DNA of 64,000 nucleotides, taken from positions 126,770 to 190,769 of the forward strand of contig PGYT01000001.1 of the NCBI GenBank assembly GCA_002839805.1, given 5' to 3'. The notes under the pieces are model-generated. The model did no database searches. It was not told where the DNA came from and worked only from the letters and a program-made list of their open reading frames with translations. Numbering within the stretch: the stretch's first letter is position 1; each line of letters begins with the position of its first letter. Source of the DNA: Ignavibacteriae bacterium HGW-Ignavibacteriae-2 (GTDB lineage Bacteria > Bacteroidota > Ignavibacteria > Ignavibacteriales > Melioribacteraceae). This document shows, piece by piece, positions 48,424-57,142 of the stretch. A program made the translations under genes and the position numbers.

Positions 48424-49266
48424 CTAAAAATTGTAAGCAAATCCTATCCAGGGCAAAAACGGAAAACCGTCGGTAGACTCTCCAGGGTAAATTAAACCGA
48501 AATCCGCGGCGAGGTTTTCACCGAAAAACCTAAGACCAAAAGAATAAATCCCAGCTTCCTCTCCGGTGACAATCCAATTCTCAGATATCATTTTCATATT
48601 TTTAGATAATCTTAAATCGCCCCCAATCATAATAATTGGATTGTTCCCAAAATCTCCGCCGGCGAAGCCATGTCCTATTCCAAGACTCAAAGAAGATTTT
48701 TGATTTCCGTATGTACCAACACTGTACATAACCCCAATTCCTTTATCATTGTCAGGAATTTTGATATATAAAATTCCACCGGCTAAATTAAAATCAGTTG
48801 TACTAATAAAACCAATTTTGGGGGCTATATATACTATTTGATTGTCGGCTCCGGGAACTAATGAAAAACCGCCGGAGAGTATTATATAGTCTGTTATTCC
48901 AACTGCTATAAATGGAAAAAATATTTCATAAACCGAAAAGTATCCATCTCCACTTTTGAGCATTTTACCGGTAGGCGCAAAAAATAATCTTGTAGAGTTC
49001 GGATCATCCCTCCAGAACTCGCCATAAATATTTTCGCCGCTTATTAATTCGCGCTTTATTATACTGGTTTTATTTATTGTTATTTCAATTTCGGATTGAG
49101 TTATAAATCGAATTGAGGCAATATCTTCACTTAATATTTTACCTATTAAAATTGACCCGTCACTAAGTTCAAGTCGTGTAATTGTTTTGCTGCTGTCCGT
49201 TTGCCCAACAATATTAACCGTAAATAAAATTAAAATTATAAGTAAAATCTTCATACGAAAAGCCAT
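48424..49266 (-). CDS. Hypothetical secreted or outer-membrane protein
   Basis: The 280-residue protein has a signal peptide (MKILLIILILFTVNIVGQ after a four-residue extension). A small N-terminal domain (LSDGSILIGKILSEDIASIRFIT) is reminiscent of short SH3/LSm-like beta domains. The remainder consists of alternating amphipathic strands ending in FPFLPWIGFAYNF, the aromatic ending of an outer membrane beta-barrel. No named family was recognised. GAGGGG before ATG 49266 fixes the start. It lies downstream of, and in the same direction as, the SxtJ/DUF5989 cassette, but with a gap of more than 200 bases. Confidence 0.7.
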   Translation of the reverse strand: MAFRMKILLIILILFTVNIVGQTDSSKTITRLELSDGSILIGKILSEDIASIRFITQSEIEITINKTSIIKRELISGENIYGEFWRDDPNSTRLFFAPTGKMLKSGDGYFSVYEIFFPFIAVGITDYIILSGGFSLVPGADNQIVYIAPKIGFISTTDFNLAGGILYIKIPDNDKGIGVMYSVGTYGNQKSSLSLGIGHGFAGGDFGNNPIIMIGGDLRLSKNMKMISENWIVTGEEAGIYSFGLRFFGENLAADFGLIYPGESTDGFPFLPWIGFAYNF

Positions 49267-49498
49267 AATCCCCTCAAATAAATTTGTAGGAATAAATCAA
49301 TAAATAGTTTTTAAAAGTTGGAAGAATTTTACTATTTATAAAAAGGTAAGGTAATTAAACTACTTCAGATACAACTATTTTGTGAATTTTTAAATTTTGT
49401 CCACAAAACTGACATTATTAAATTAGATCCAATTTGGATAAAATTATTTTGCGCGATAAAAAATATCAATAGCAACCATAACCTGTGCGGTACACCGA

Positions 49499-49657
49499 TT
49501 AAAAAATTGCGTAAATAAATGGAGCTAACGCTGAGCCTTGTGTAAGAATAATTAAACCGCCCAAAAGCACAAGAAAAACTAAAATGGGCAACAGCCACCA
49601 TTTTTTACGTACTTTCAGAAAATCCCATAGTTCTGCTAAAACAGATAATTTTCCCAT
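49499..49657 (-). CDS. DUF5989-family small membrane protein (52 aa)
   Basis: This short frame reads MGKLSVLAELWDFLKVRKKW, then one hydrophobic helix (LLPILVFLVLLGGLIIL) and TQGSALAPFIYAIF. It matches the small DUF5989 proteins regularly found after sxtJ-like and carbamoyltransferase genes. Seven bases separate its start from the stop of the SxtJ-like gene, so it is in the same operon. The longer minus-strand frame over the same bases is a shadow. Confidence 0.88.
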   Translation of the reverse strand: MGKLSVLAELWDFLKVRKKWWLLPILVFLVLLGGLIILTQGSALAPFIYAIF

Positions 49658-49664
49658 CTATTCC

Positions 49665-50081
49665 TCAAAATTGTCTTTCAGTATCTATTTTTAAATATTC
49701 TTTAGTTTCCCGAGTTAACCAGTAAGATTTTTGATCTTTTTTTAATTTTAAATCCAGAAAATCTTTTCCGGAAATTTTCGCTAACAATCCGATAGGAGTA
49801 ACTACAAAATAAAACAAAATTAGTAATATAACCCGCGACATTACAAAACCAAGAATTACAGCTAAAGTCATCCATAATTTTTGAATCGGTTTTAACAAAT
49901 TCGGGAATACAATTCCTCCGATTATAAGCAACCCTCCGATAATAGAAAAAATTTGATACGATTCTTTCCCAAAATAAAACAATACAAAGGCAACTAGTAT
50001 GGATACAATACCTATTGTAATTCCAAACTTTTTGGATTCAGCTTCATCCGATTTAATATTTTTAATTTCTTCTAATAGCAT
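49665..50081 (-). CDS. SxtJ-family membrane protein
   Basis: The 138-residue protein has an N-terminal soluble helix and about three membrane segments (residues ~20-40, ~45-65, ~68-98). It ends with a short cytoplasmic tail containing KSYWLTRE. It is recognisable as the SxtJ family, named after a saxitoxin-cluster gene and widespread beside NodU-type carbamoyltransferases. The molecular role is unknown; it is presumed to help the carbamoyltransferase or to act in export of its product. Confidence 0.85.
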   Translation of the reverse strand: MLLEEIKNIKSDEAESKKFGITIGIVSILVAFVLFYFGKESYQIFSIIGGLLIIGGIVFPNLLKPIQKLWMTLAVILGFVMSRVILLILFYFVVTPIGLLAKISGKDFLDLKLKKDQKSYWLTRETKEYLKIDTERQF

Positions 50082-50279
50082 CTATAATATTCCTTTTTAT
50101 CGTCATCCGGTGGAGACACATTTATTTCGTTTTTAAGATAATTTTTATCGAACAAAGTTTAGATTTAATCAATTGTTCGTTTTATGTTAGTAATTCTCCC
50201 AACAAACTTACGAGAATGTAAGTCCAATTCTTAGAACTAATCATTCAAATTACCCAGCTTTCCCGTCTTAACTATTTGT

Positions 50280-52100
50280 TTAATCAAGTTCAAACTCTTT
50301 GCGCCAGTCTATATCAGCTTGCAATGGTGTCTGATCTTTTTTGTATAACAAATAATTTCCCATAATCAGATAATCCATATCTGTGCGCATAAAACACCTG
50401 AAAGCTTCTTCAGGTTTGTTTACAATCGGTTCCCCGCGAACATTGAATGAAGTATTAACAATAACACCGCAGCCGTATTTTTCATCGAATTTGGTTATCA
50501 TTTGATGATACAACGGATTGGTTTCTTTGCTAACGGACTGTATTCGCGCGGAATAATCTATATGTGTAACAGCGGGTATATCGGAGCGAACTACATTTAA
50601 TTTTTCAATCCCGAAATATTTTTCCTGATCTCCCGTCATTTGTTTCTGTCGTTCTTTTTTTACATCTGCCACCAGAAGCATATAAGGACTAGGTCTGTCA
50701 ATTTCAAAGTAATCACTGATTTTCTCTTCAATTACGGAGGGAGCAAAGGGTCGGAAACTTTCACGGAATTTAATTTTTAAATTCATAATCGATTGCATTT
50801 TAGATGATCTTGCGTCGCCGATAATTGTTCGGGCGCCCAAAGCTCTCGGTCCGAATTCCATGCGACCCTGAAACCATCCTATAACATTTTCTTCATTAAT
50901 TAAGTCCGCAATTTTTTCAGGAATCTCCGAGTCTGACAAATAGGTAAAAGTTATGTTGTTAGACTCAAGAAAATGTTTTATTGAACCGTTAGCTGAATAA
51001 TCAGGGCCAAGATACGAGCCCATTTGGAAATCTGTTTTATTATCAACTTTTCTTGGATTACCTAAATATTTATACCAAACAAATAACGCTGCGCCCAATG
51101 CTCCTCCGGCATCACCGGCTGCAGGCTGAATCCAAATATCTTCGAAAAGATTTTCGCGCAGTATTTTACCGTTTGCCACACAGTTAAGCGCTACTCCGCC
51201 CGCGAGACATAAATACTTTTTCCCGGTTGTTTTTTTTACATGCCGGGCGGTTCTTAACATTACTTCTTCTGTAACATCCTGAACCGAACGCGCCAGATCC
51301 ATTTCTTTCTGTGTGAGTTTACTCTCCGGTTTACGAGGCGGGCCACCGAATAATTTATCAAAATTTTTATTTGTCATTGTTAAGCCGGCGGCGAAATTAA
51401 AATACTTCATGTTAAGTTTGTAGGATCCGTCATCTTTAAGATCCATCAATTCATTTAGAATTAAATCGACATATTTGGGTTCTCCATAAGGAGCCAAACC
51501 CATTACTTTATATTCCCCCGAATTTACCTTAAAACCTGTGTAATAGGTAAAGGCGGAATATAACAGACCTAATGAATGTGGGAATTTTATATCGGCTAGA
51601 ATAGTAATATTATTTTTTTCACCTATTCCAAAACTAGTTGTAGTCCATTCACCAACTCCGTCAAGTGTGATTATAGCGGCATCTTCAAATGGTGAAGCGT
51701 AAAAAGCCGAAGCGGCGTGGGATTCGTGATGTTCCGGGAACAATACATTGCCCTTGTAACCTAATTCCTCCTTTATTAATTCCTTCATCCATAATTTCTG
51801 TTTGATCCACAGAGGCATCGCTTTAATAAAGGATTTAATTCCAAAAGGGGCAAATGTAAGATATGTTTCAAGAATACGTTCGAATTTGAGAAATGGTTTA
51901 TCGTAAAAAGCGACAAAGTTTACATCGGAAATACTTACTCCAGCTTCCTCTAAACAATAATTACACGCGTTTATGGGGAAACGATAATCGTGTTTCTTTC
52001 TTGTAAATCTTTCTTCCTGTGCAGCGGCAATTATTTTTCCATCTTTTACCAGACAAGCCGCACTGTCATGATAAAACGCTGATATACCTAAAATTAGCAT
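50280..52100 (-). CDS. NodU/CmcH-family carbamoyltransferase
   Basis: This enzyme transfers a carbamoyl group from carbamoyl phosphate, via carbamoyl-AMP, to a hydroxyl of a sugar or other metabolite. The 606-residue protein has the N-terminal Kae1-like metal site (ISAFYHDSAACL, EERFTRKKHDYRFP, PEHHESHAASAFYASPF) and GGVALNCVANG. The C-terminal YrdC-like part includes WFQGRMEFGPRALGARTIIGD and VNTSFNVRGEPIV. Together with SxtJ and DUF5989 it forms a three-gene cassette (a gap of about 200 bases separates it from sxtJ). Modification of a surface polysaccharide is the probable role here. Confidence 0.94.
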   Translation of the reverse strand: MLILGISAFYHDSAACLVKDGKIIAAAQEERFTRKKHDYRFPINACNYCLEEAGVSISDVNFVAFYDKPFLKFERILETYLTFAPFGIKSFIKAMPLWIKQKLWMKELIKEELGYKGNVLFPEHHESHAASAFYASPFEDAAIITLDGVGEWTTTSFGIGEKNNITILADIKFPHSLGLLYSAFTYYTGFKVNSGEYKVMGLAPYGEPKYVDLILNELMDLKDDGSYKLNMKYFNFAAGLTMTNKNFDKLFGGPPRKPESKLTQKEMDLARSVQDVTEEVMLRTARHVKKTTGKKYLCLAGGVALNCVANGKILRENLFEDIWIQPAAGDAGGALGAALFVWYKYLGNPRKVDNKTDFQMGSYLGPDYSANGSIKHFLESNNITFTYLSDSEIPEKIADLINEENVIGWFQGRMEFGPRALGARTIIGDARSSKMQSIMNLKIKFRESFRPFAPSVIEEKISDYFEIDRPSPYMLLVADVKKERQKQMTGDQEKYFGIEKLNVVRSDIPAVTHIDYSARIQSVSKETNPLYHQMITKFDEKYGCGVIVNTSFNVRGEPIVNKPEEAFRCFMRTDMDYLIMGNYLLYKKDQTPLQADIDWRKEFELD

Positions 52101-52264
52101 ATGTAATAATTTTATTTTTAGAATGACCCATAGATACTAAAAAGACGCTACTATTTCAAACGTGCTTTTGGGATTTGATTTAAATATCTAATTCATTTCA
52201 TCAAGCTATTGTTTCTCGAATTTCGTCTTTATATGAAAATGCACTGCGGAATTGAGCATAAAAA

Positions 52265-52292
52265 AAACCGATCCGAAAACTCGGACCGGTTT
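52265..52292 (-). terminator. Terminator of the TonB-receptor/PorV operon
   Basis: AAACCGATCCGA (52265-52276) pairs with TCGGACCGGTTT (52281-52292) with one A/C mismatch and loop AAAC. On the minus strand the stem is followed by a run of T residues. It lies 27 bases past the stop of the last operon gene. Confidence 0.88.
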
Positions 52293-52318
52293 AATTTTAT
52301 TAGGATGAACTTATAAAT

Positions 52319-54724
52319 TTATTTTATAAGCATCATTTTTTTGAATGAGGCAAAATCGCCCGTAGTAATAGAGTAAACATAAACGCCGGAACTTAATTTG
52401 GATGCATCGAAATTAACTTCGTATACACCCGCATTCTTAAATTCGTTTAATAAAGTGGCCACTTCCTGACCCAAGATGTTGTACACTTTTAATGTAACTT
52501 TATTTGCTTTTTGAAGAGCAAAACGAATATTAGTTGTTGGGTTAAAAGGATTAGGATAATTCTGATCCAAGGAGTAAGAACTTGGAGCGTAATTTGATAT
52601 TTCCCTAACATCGGCAACTATACTGTCCAGTTTAGCAGGTGACATGTCTGCCCAAGTGTCAAATACAGTTGCACTTTGAATACCTTTATTCAATGTCATT
52701 ACATGCAATACGCCTGTAGAAGATTCGTTATCGTTTGAACCACCGTTAGAAGGCAATCCCCAGTTTGCGCCGTATTTGTATTTAAAATTCATAACAGTAT
52801 AAAGAGGGAATTTAAGAGTAACACCCCAAATACTATCCTGACGGAACATGTCGCCGTTCTCGCCATTGTCGTTTAAGAATTTAACTTTATTGTTATCTTC
52901 ACTCGGCCAACCGGCACCAGGCCAGCGCAGAGGAAGCGCATCACCGGCGATAACTACATTTTGAATAGATTCAAATGCTTGTTTAGTAACGTCGTTGATC
53001 GCTTTTTTCATGTTAAGTTGGAACAACAATGTAACTTCCTGCTCAGTAACATCTACACGTTTAATACCGTTAAATCCACGAGTAACTATAACAGAAGCGT
53101 TTGTTACGTCCTCTTGTTTTACTGTGTAAACTTTATCCGTCTCAACAACATCTGCGGAAGTTGTAGCATAACCGTATCTATAAGTTAAAACGTCGTCAAC
53201 TTTTACTTGAATTGGTAAAACCAGCTCGTAAATGTTAGGATTGGCAGTAGCTGTAAGGACATCAGTTTTTGCGTAATTATTAAAAGATCCTCTTACAGAT
53301 AAAATATCAGTGCTGGGATTAAAATTACCTTTCAATATTTCTAATTCCATATCGCATCTGAAAGTGAAATTAACATTTATTCCTGCGCCGAGATAATCGT
53401 TAAAATACGCAAGAGCTTTATTATTACCCGATGTAACAACAAGTTCTCTGTTGCCGTTATTTGGGAAAGTTAAGGCGTCTTCCAAATTTCCATTTGAAGC
53501 GTATTTAAAGAATAATCTTGTTCCGGGTTCGATGCCTGCAATTTTTGCAGAATAAATTTTATCACCATCAGGATCTGTCATAACCGTCGCATTAACATCA
53601 TAACCGTTGAATGAACCCGCTACGGACACTTTGCCTGTAGCCGGATTAAATAAACCTTCTGTAATTTGAACTGTCATATCTACATTCAATGTAACTTCAA
53701 CAGGATCAAGAACCCGATGCCACTGCTGAATTATAGGAAAACCGCCCGTTCCGAAAATACCCGCGTAGGCTTTGTTGCCATCAGGTGAAAAACCCATTCC
53801 ACGAAATCTTTCAGCGGAGTTAGCAGGAACATTAAATACCCATTTAAAACTATCCACTATTGCTTTGTTAACAATATCGTATCCGTAAAATGTATTGTTG
53901 GAGTATCCAAACTCTGCCTTATCGTTAAACGAACCGGCGCTTGCGTAAAGCAGACCGGATTTAGGATCCCATTCAGCTGTTTCGGAGTGAAATCCGTTAA
54001 GAATAGTTCCAACAGAATCGTAAGATGAAAAAACGTTAGGTCGCTGAAATACAGTAATATAACCATTGCTGTAACCGCAGTGGTAAATTGTGTTGCCGTC
54101 TTTTGAAACTACAACTGTTCGCGCGAATCCGCTCGTTTGTTCAACAGCGTTTCCTACGAAAGTAAAATCAGGATTATAAATTTGAATCGGATTACCAGGC
54201 ACAACTGGGGCGACATAAATACGTCCCTGCGCGTCAACAGCAGGTGCCGCAGGAGATGTGCCGAGTCCCAATTCAACTTTATTCATTCCTTCGCCTGTTT
54301 TGTAATTAATCCTGTACATAGTCTGTTTACCCCAGATTGCCAGAATATTTCCTTCGTGGTCTGTGCGTAAACCTCTAGGATTGCTTATAACCGATCCGTA
54401 TAAAGTATCTTCTATAAATCCGCCACCTGTTGTTATTTTGTATACTGGCGAAAATGAAGCTTCCGTTCCATCAGGATTAAATACTCGTAAAGCATAAACA
54501 GCTTTAACTGTATCACCCGGAGTAGTGGGAACATTAATTGTCGCCCATGGTTGAGTCCAAATTTTACCATCAGGATCAACTGCTAATCCGTGTATTTGAC
54601 CTCTAATTGTGTCAGGTCTGTCGTTTGTGAAAGCCCACTTGCCGCCAACATTATTCCACTGAGCTAGCGAAGTTGACGCAGCAAGTAAAATAAATAATAG
54701 CGATAAAGTAATTTTTCTTACCAT
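52319..54724 (-). CDS. Secreted T9SS cargo: beta-propeller-like region with three sandwich repeats
   Basis: The 801-residue protein has a signal peptide (ends TSLAQ) and a ~320-residue region with repeating DPDGKIW/DAQGRIYV/SKDGNTIYH blades suggesting a beta-propeller. Three beta-sandwich units follow: VSVAGSFNGYD (~350-455), LSVRGSFNNYA (~457-565) and VVIAGDALPLRW (~570-700), which resemble carbohydrate-binding or SusE-like modules. The C-terminus is a T9SS type A domain with NYPNPFNPTTNI. It is the last gene of a five-gene operon. Binding of an extracellular polymer is a reasonable but unproved guess. Confidence 0.85.
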   Translation of the reverse strand: MVRKITLSLLFILLAASTSLAQWNNVGGKWAFTNDRPDTIRGQIHGLAVDPDGKIWTQPWATINVPTTPGDTVKAVYALRVFNPDGTEASFSPVYKITTGGGFIEDTLYGSVISNPRGLRTDHEGNILAIWGKQTMYRINYKTGEGMNKVELGLGTSPAAPAVDAQGRIYVAPVVPGNPIQIYNPDFTFVGNAVEQTSGFARTVVVSKDGNTIYHCGYSNGYITVFQRPNVFSSYDSVGTILNGFHSETAEWDPKSGLLYASAGSFNDKAEFGYSNNTFYGYDIVNKAIVDSFKWVFNVPANSAERFRGMGFSPDGNKAYAGIFGTGGFPIIQQWHRVLDPVEVTLNVDMTVQITEGLFNPATGKVSVAGSFNGYDVNATVMTDPDGDKIYSAKIAGIEPGTRLFFKYASNGNLEDALTFPNNGNRELVVTSGNNKALAYFNDYLGAGINVNFTFRCDMELEILKGNFNPSTDILSVRGSFNNYAKTDVLTATANPNIYELVLPIQVKVDDVLTYRYGYATTSADVVETDKVYTVKQEDVTNASVIVTRGFNGIKRVDVTEQEVTLLFQLNMKKAINDVTKQAFESIQNVVIAGDALPLRWPGAGWPSEDNNKVKFLNDNGENGDMFRQDSIWGVTLKFPLYTVMNFKYKYGANWGLPSNGGSNDNESSTGVLHVMTLNKGIQSATVFDTWADMSPAKLDSIVADVREISNYAPSSYSLDQNYPNPFNPTTNIRFALQKANKVTLKVYNILGQEVATLLNEFKNAGVYEVNFDASKLSSGVYVYSITTGDFASFKKMMLIK

Positions 54725-54752
54725 AATTCCTCCTTATTGTTATATGCGATAA

Positions 54753-56063
54753 TTATAAATCTCTTCCGTAATAAGGGGCGCCTCGCCTCTGAGTAAGTAC
54801 TCTTACAATATTTTGAAAAGATTCTTGTGATTGTTTGAATTCCTGTTCTCTTTTTCTTACAATATATAGATCGTCATCCGGACCCCACGAAAAACTTATC
54901 AGCTCATCCAATTTTTGTGAATTAAAAAGATCGGCTTTTAAAAGCTCCGGATAAAGATTTTTGACTGACTTATTTTTATCGATTGTTATAACCGGAATGA
55001 TACCGTTATTTCCGACAAATAATACACCGTCTTCTGAAAATGTAATTGCTCTTGTAGCCACGCCAGAATTATAAATTGTCGATAAATCAAAATAAACTTC
55101 TTCTGTTCCAAGTGACCCGTCAACGTTTATAGCTGAACGGTAAATTTTTTCAACTCCGCTGCGTACCACGCTTGTAAATAAATATGTCTGGCTGCCATCT
55201 TTATAAACTCTTACGGCGTTAACCGAACCGGTGAAAACAAATTCCTTAATCTGCTTTGAAGGATAAGATATAGAAAATATTTTTCCACCAACTCCGCCAA
55301 CCCAAATATTTTTTTGATCATCAACATCAAAATCTATCACCTGAGTATTGTTCGGCAGAATAACATAAACTTCGGGCTTGGCGTTTGGAACTATTTGAAA
55401 TAATGCCTGCACTTTATCGGCACGGGCACCCAGAATTATTCCGTCAGGTCCAAATTTAAGTGAACTAAAATGTGTAAAATCTTTTTTGTTATATAAAACA
55501 GGCTCTCCTTTAAACGGCAGCAAATATTCTCCTTTATAAACACGCGGTTTAAGTGAATAAGCCGAGGAGTAAATGTTTTTGTTTTTGTCCACACACAAAC
55601 CATAATACTGATTTGGCGCAAGCTGGTCGACATACAACTCTTTTAATGTTTCAAGAAGTTCGTATTTAAACATTGTGCTCGGCAGTTCGCTGCCTACTAC
55701 CGCAACTCTTATATCGACTCGAATACCATCTGAATCTGCCGGTATTGAAACGAGAGGAGCTTTAATTAACAATCTTGTGGGTGAGGCTTCCAAAATTTTG
55801 GCAACATTTCCATTTCCAAAAGTAACAAGGTTTTCTTCTATGACAGAGGAAAAATTGGATCCAACAATAGTTATTTCCGATACGCCTGAGAGAGCTTTGC
55901 CTTCCGGAGAAACTGATTCTATCAGCGGAGGATCGTTACTTTTAGTTATTCTGGAATCAAGACCATCGGTAATATCATTTTCGCAAGCCGTTGCTATAAA
56001 TAAGGAAATACCAACAAACCAAACAAAAGATATTGATTTGAAAGCCGAATAATTCTTTTTCAT
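54753..56063 (-). CDS. IPT/TIG-domain lipoprotein with beta-propeller-like region
   Basis: The 436-residue protein has an N-terminal hydrophobic segment ending IATACEND, a relaxed Bacteroidota-type lipobox with acidic residues after Cys that favour surface exposure. Residues ~45-140 form an IPT/TIG domain (IESVSPEGKALSGVSEITIVGSNFSS). The remainder has NHL/propeller-type repeats (GLCVDKNKNIYSS, DFDVDDQKNIWVGG, ITFSEDGVLFVGN). It lies 28 bases upstream of the propeller-like T9SS cargo gene. Surface lipoproteins next to TonB receptors typically capture the substrate, as SusD does, though no SusD fold is seen here. Confidence 0.82.
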   Translation of the reverse strand: MKKNYSAFKSISFVWFVGISLFIATACENDITDGLDSRITKSNDPPLIESVSPEGKALSGVSEITIVGSNFSSVIEENLVTFGNGNVAKILEASPTRLLIKAPLVSIPADSDGIRVDIRVAVVGSELPSTMFKYELLETLKELYVDQLAPNQYYGLCVDKNKNIYSSAYSLKPRVYKGEYLLPFKGEPVLYNKKDFTHFSSLKFGPDGIILGARADKVQALFQIVPNAKPEVYVILPNNTQVIDFDVDDQKNIWVGGVGGKIFSISYPSKQIKEFVFTGSVNAVRVYKDGSQTYLFTSVVRSGVEKIYRSAINVDGSLGTEEVYFDLSTIYNSGVATRAITFSEDGVLFVGNNGIIPVITIDKNKSVKNLYPELLKADLFNSQKLDELISFSWGPDDDLYIVRKREQEFKQSQESFQNIVRVLTQRRGAPYYGRDL

Positions 56064-56098
56064 TTTTATACCTGAGTTAGCGTTTAAAAGTTTATATA

Positions 56099-57112
56099 CT
56101 AATATGCAAATTTGATTGAGAATCTATGAACATCGCTAAAAATACTATAAGGCGCGTAAGCATAATCTATTCCAATACCAACACCTGCAAGGTTCTGTTT
56201 AATACCAATGCCCGCTGCGAATCCGCCGTCGTCGCGAGGGAAATTATAGCCGGCACGCAAAGAGAAAGAATTTATAAAGGTATATTCGCTGCCTATATAA
56301 ATTTGTTCGGGATAATCCCTCGGATGTGATGCGTCGACTGATAGAAGTAAAGAATGTTTAGTTTTATCCAATTCTATAATATCAACCAAATCCATTGACA
56401 TTCCAATCTGGAAAATGAGCGGAAGCTGAAATCCTTCTTCTATATATTTTAATTCTTCTGAAAAATTTCTGATACTCATACCGAGGTTCAGGCTTTCAAA
56501 ACCTGTCCTGTAAATTAATCCGAAATCGAAAGCAAATACATCCGTTTCGAATTTTTCCTCACTATAACCCCCGCTAATAATACCAGTTTTTCCGTTTCCA
56601 ATAAGGGATTGACGAACATATTTCAAATTTCCACCAATAGAAAATTTTTGGGAGAGACTTCGCGCGTAGCCCAGTCCAATAGAAACAGCCGTTGGCGAAT
56701 ATGTTCCAACATCAAGAAAACCTTTGTCGTTCGTTGATCTAACGGTTTCCTTAAAATCACCATAATCAACCGAGACCAAAGAAATACCGAATACTCCCCC
56801 CACTGGGCCGAATGGTTGAAAAGCGGCTGTGGCTGAAAGATAATTTATATCAGCAATCCATTGTGTCTGGTTAAATTCAAAATCCACCATAGTTGGAATT
56901 TCGGACATAGCGGCTGGATTATAAAGCATAGCAGATGATCCGCCGTGTAAAGATGTGATAGCATCTGCCATTCCGGCGTTGTGAGCGTTAGTAGAAACAT
57001 TCAAAAATTTCATTCCGGATTGAGCCAGCTTTTTATTTTGAGCCGAAGAAGTGGATATTAACAAACCGGCGATTATAATCGTTAAACTTATTCTAATGAT
57101 TTTTGTTTTCAT
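56099..57112 (-). CDS. PorV/PorQ-family outer membrane beta-barrel protein
   Basis: The 337-residue protein has a signal peptide (ends STSSAQ). A conserved N-terminal block follows, MKFLNVSTNAHNAGMADAITS, with SAMLYNPAAMSEIP, then beta strands ending in YSIFSDVHRFSIKFAY. This is the PorV/PorQ pattern; PorV is the shuttle subunit of type IX secretion that binds cargo C-terminal domains. Ignavibacteria carry many paralogues, so this copy may be dedicated to cargo of the same operon rather than the general PorV. Confidence 0.88.
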   Translation of the reverse strand: MKTKIIRISLTIIIAGLLISTSSAQNKKLAQSGMKFLNVSTNAHNAGMADAITSLHGGSSAMLYNPAAMSEIPTMVDFEFNQTQWIADINYLSATAAFQPFGPVGGVFGISLVSVDYGDFKETVRSTNDKGFLDVGTYSPTAVSIGLGYARSLSQKFSIGGNLKYVRQSLIGNGKTGIISGGYSEEKFETDVFAFDFGLIYRTGFESLNLGMSIRNFSEELKYIEEGFQLPLIFQIGMSMDLVDIIELDKTKHSLLLSVDASHPRDYPEQIYIGSEYTFINSFSLRAGYNFPRDDGGFAAGIGIKQNLAGVGIGIDYAYAPYSIFSDVHRFSIKFAY

Positions 57113-57142
57113 TTATTTACCCGATTTCAATAATAACTTAAG

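Noticed and set aside
49365-49601. 78-codon minus-strand frame
   Set aside because: It overlaps the DUF5989 gene in another frame, and the DUF5989 product is recognisable.
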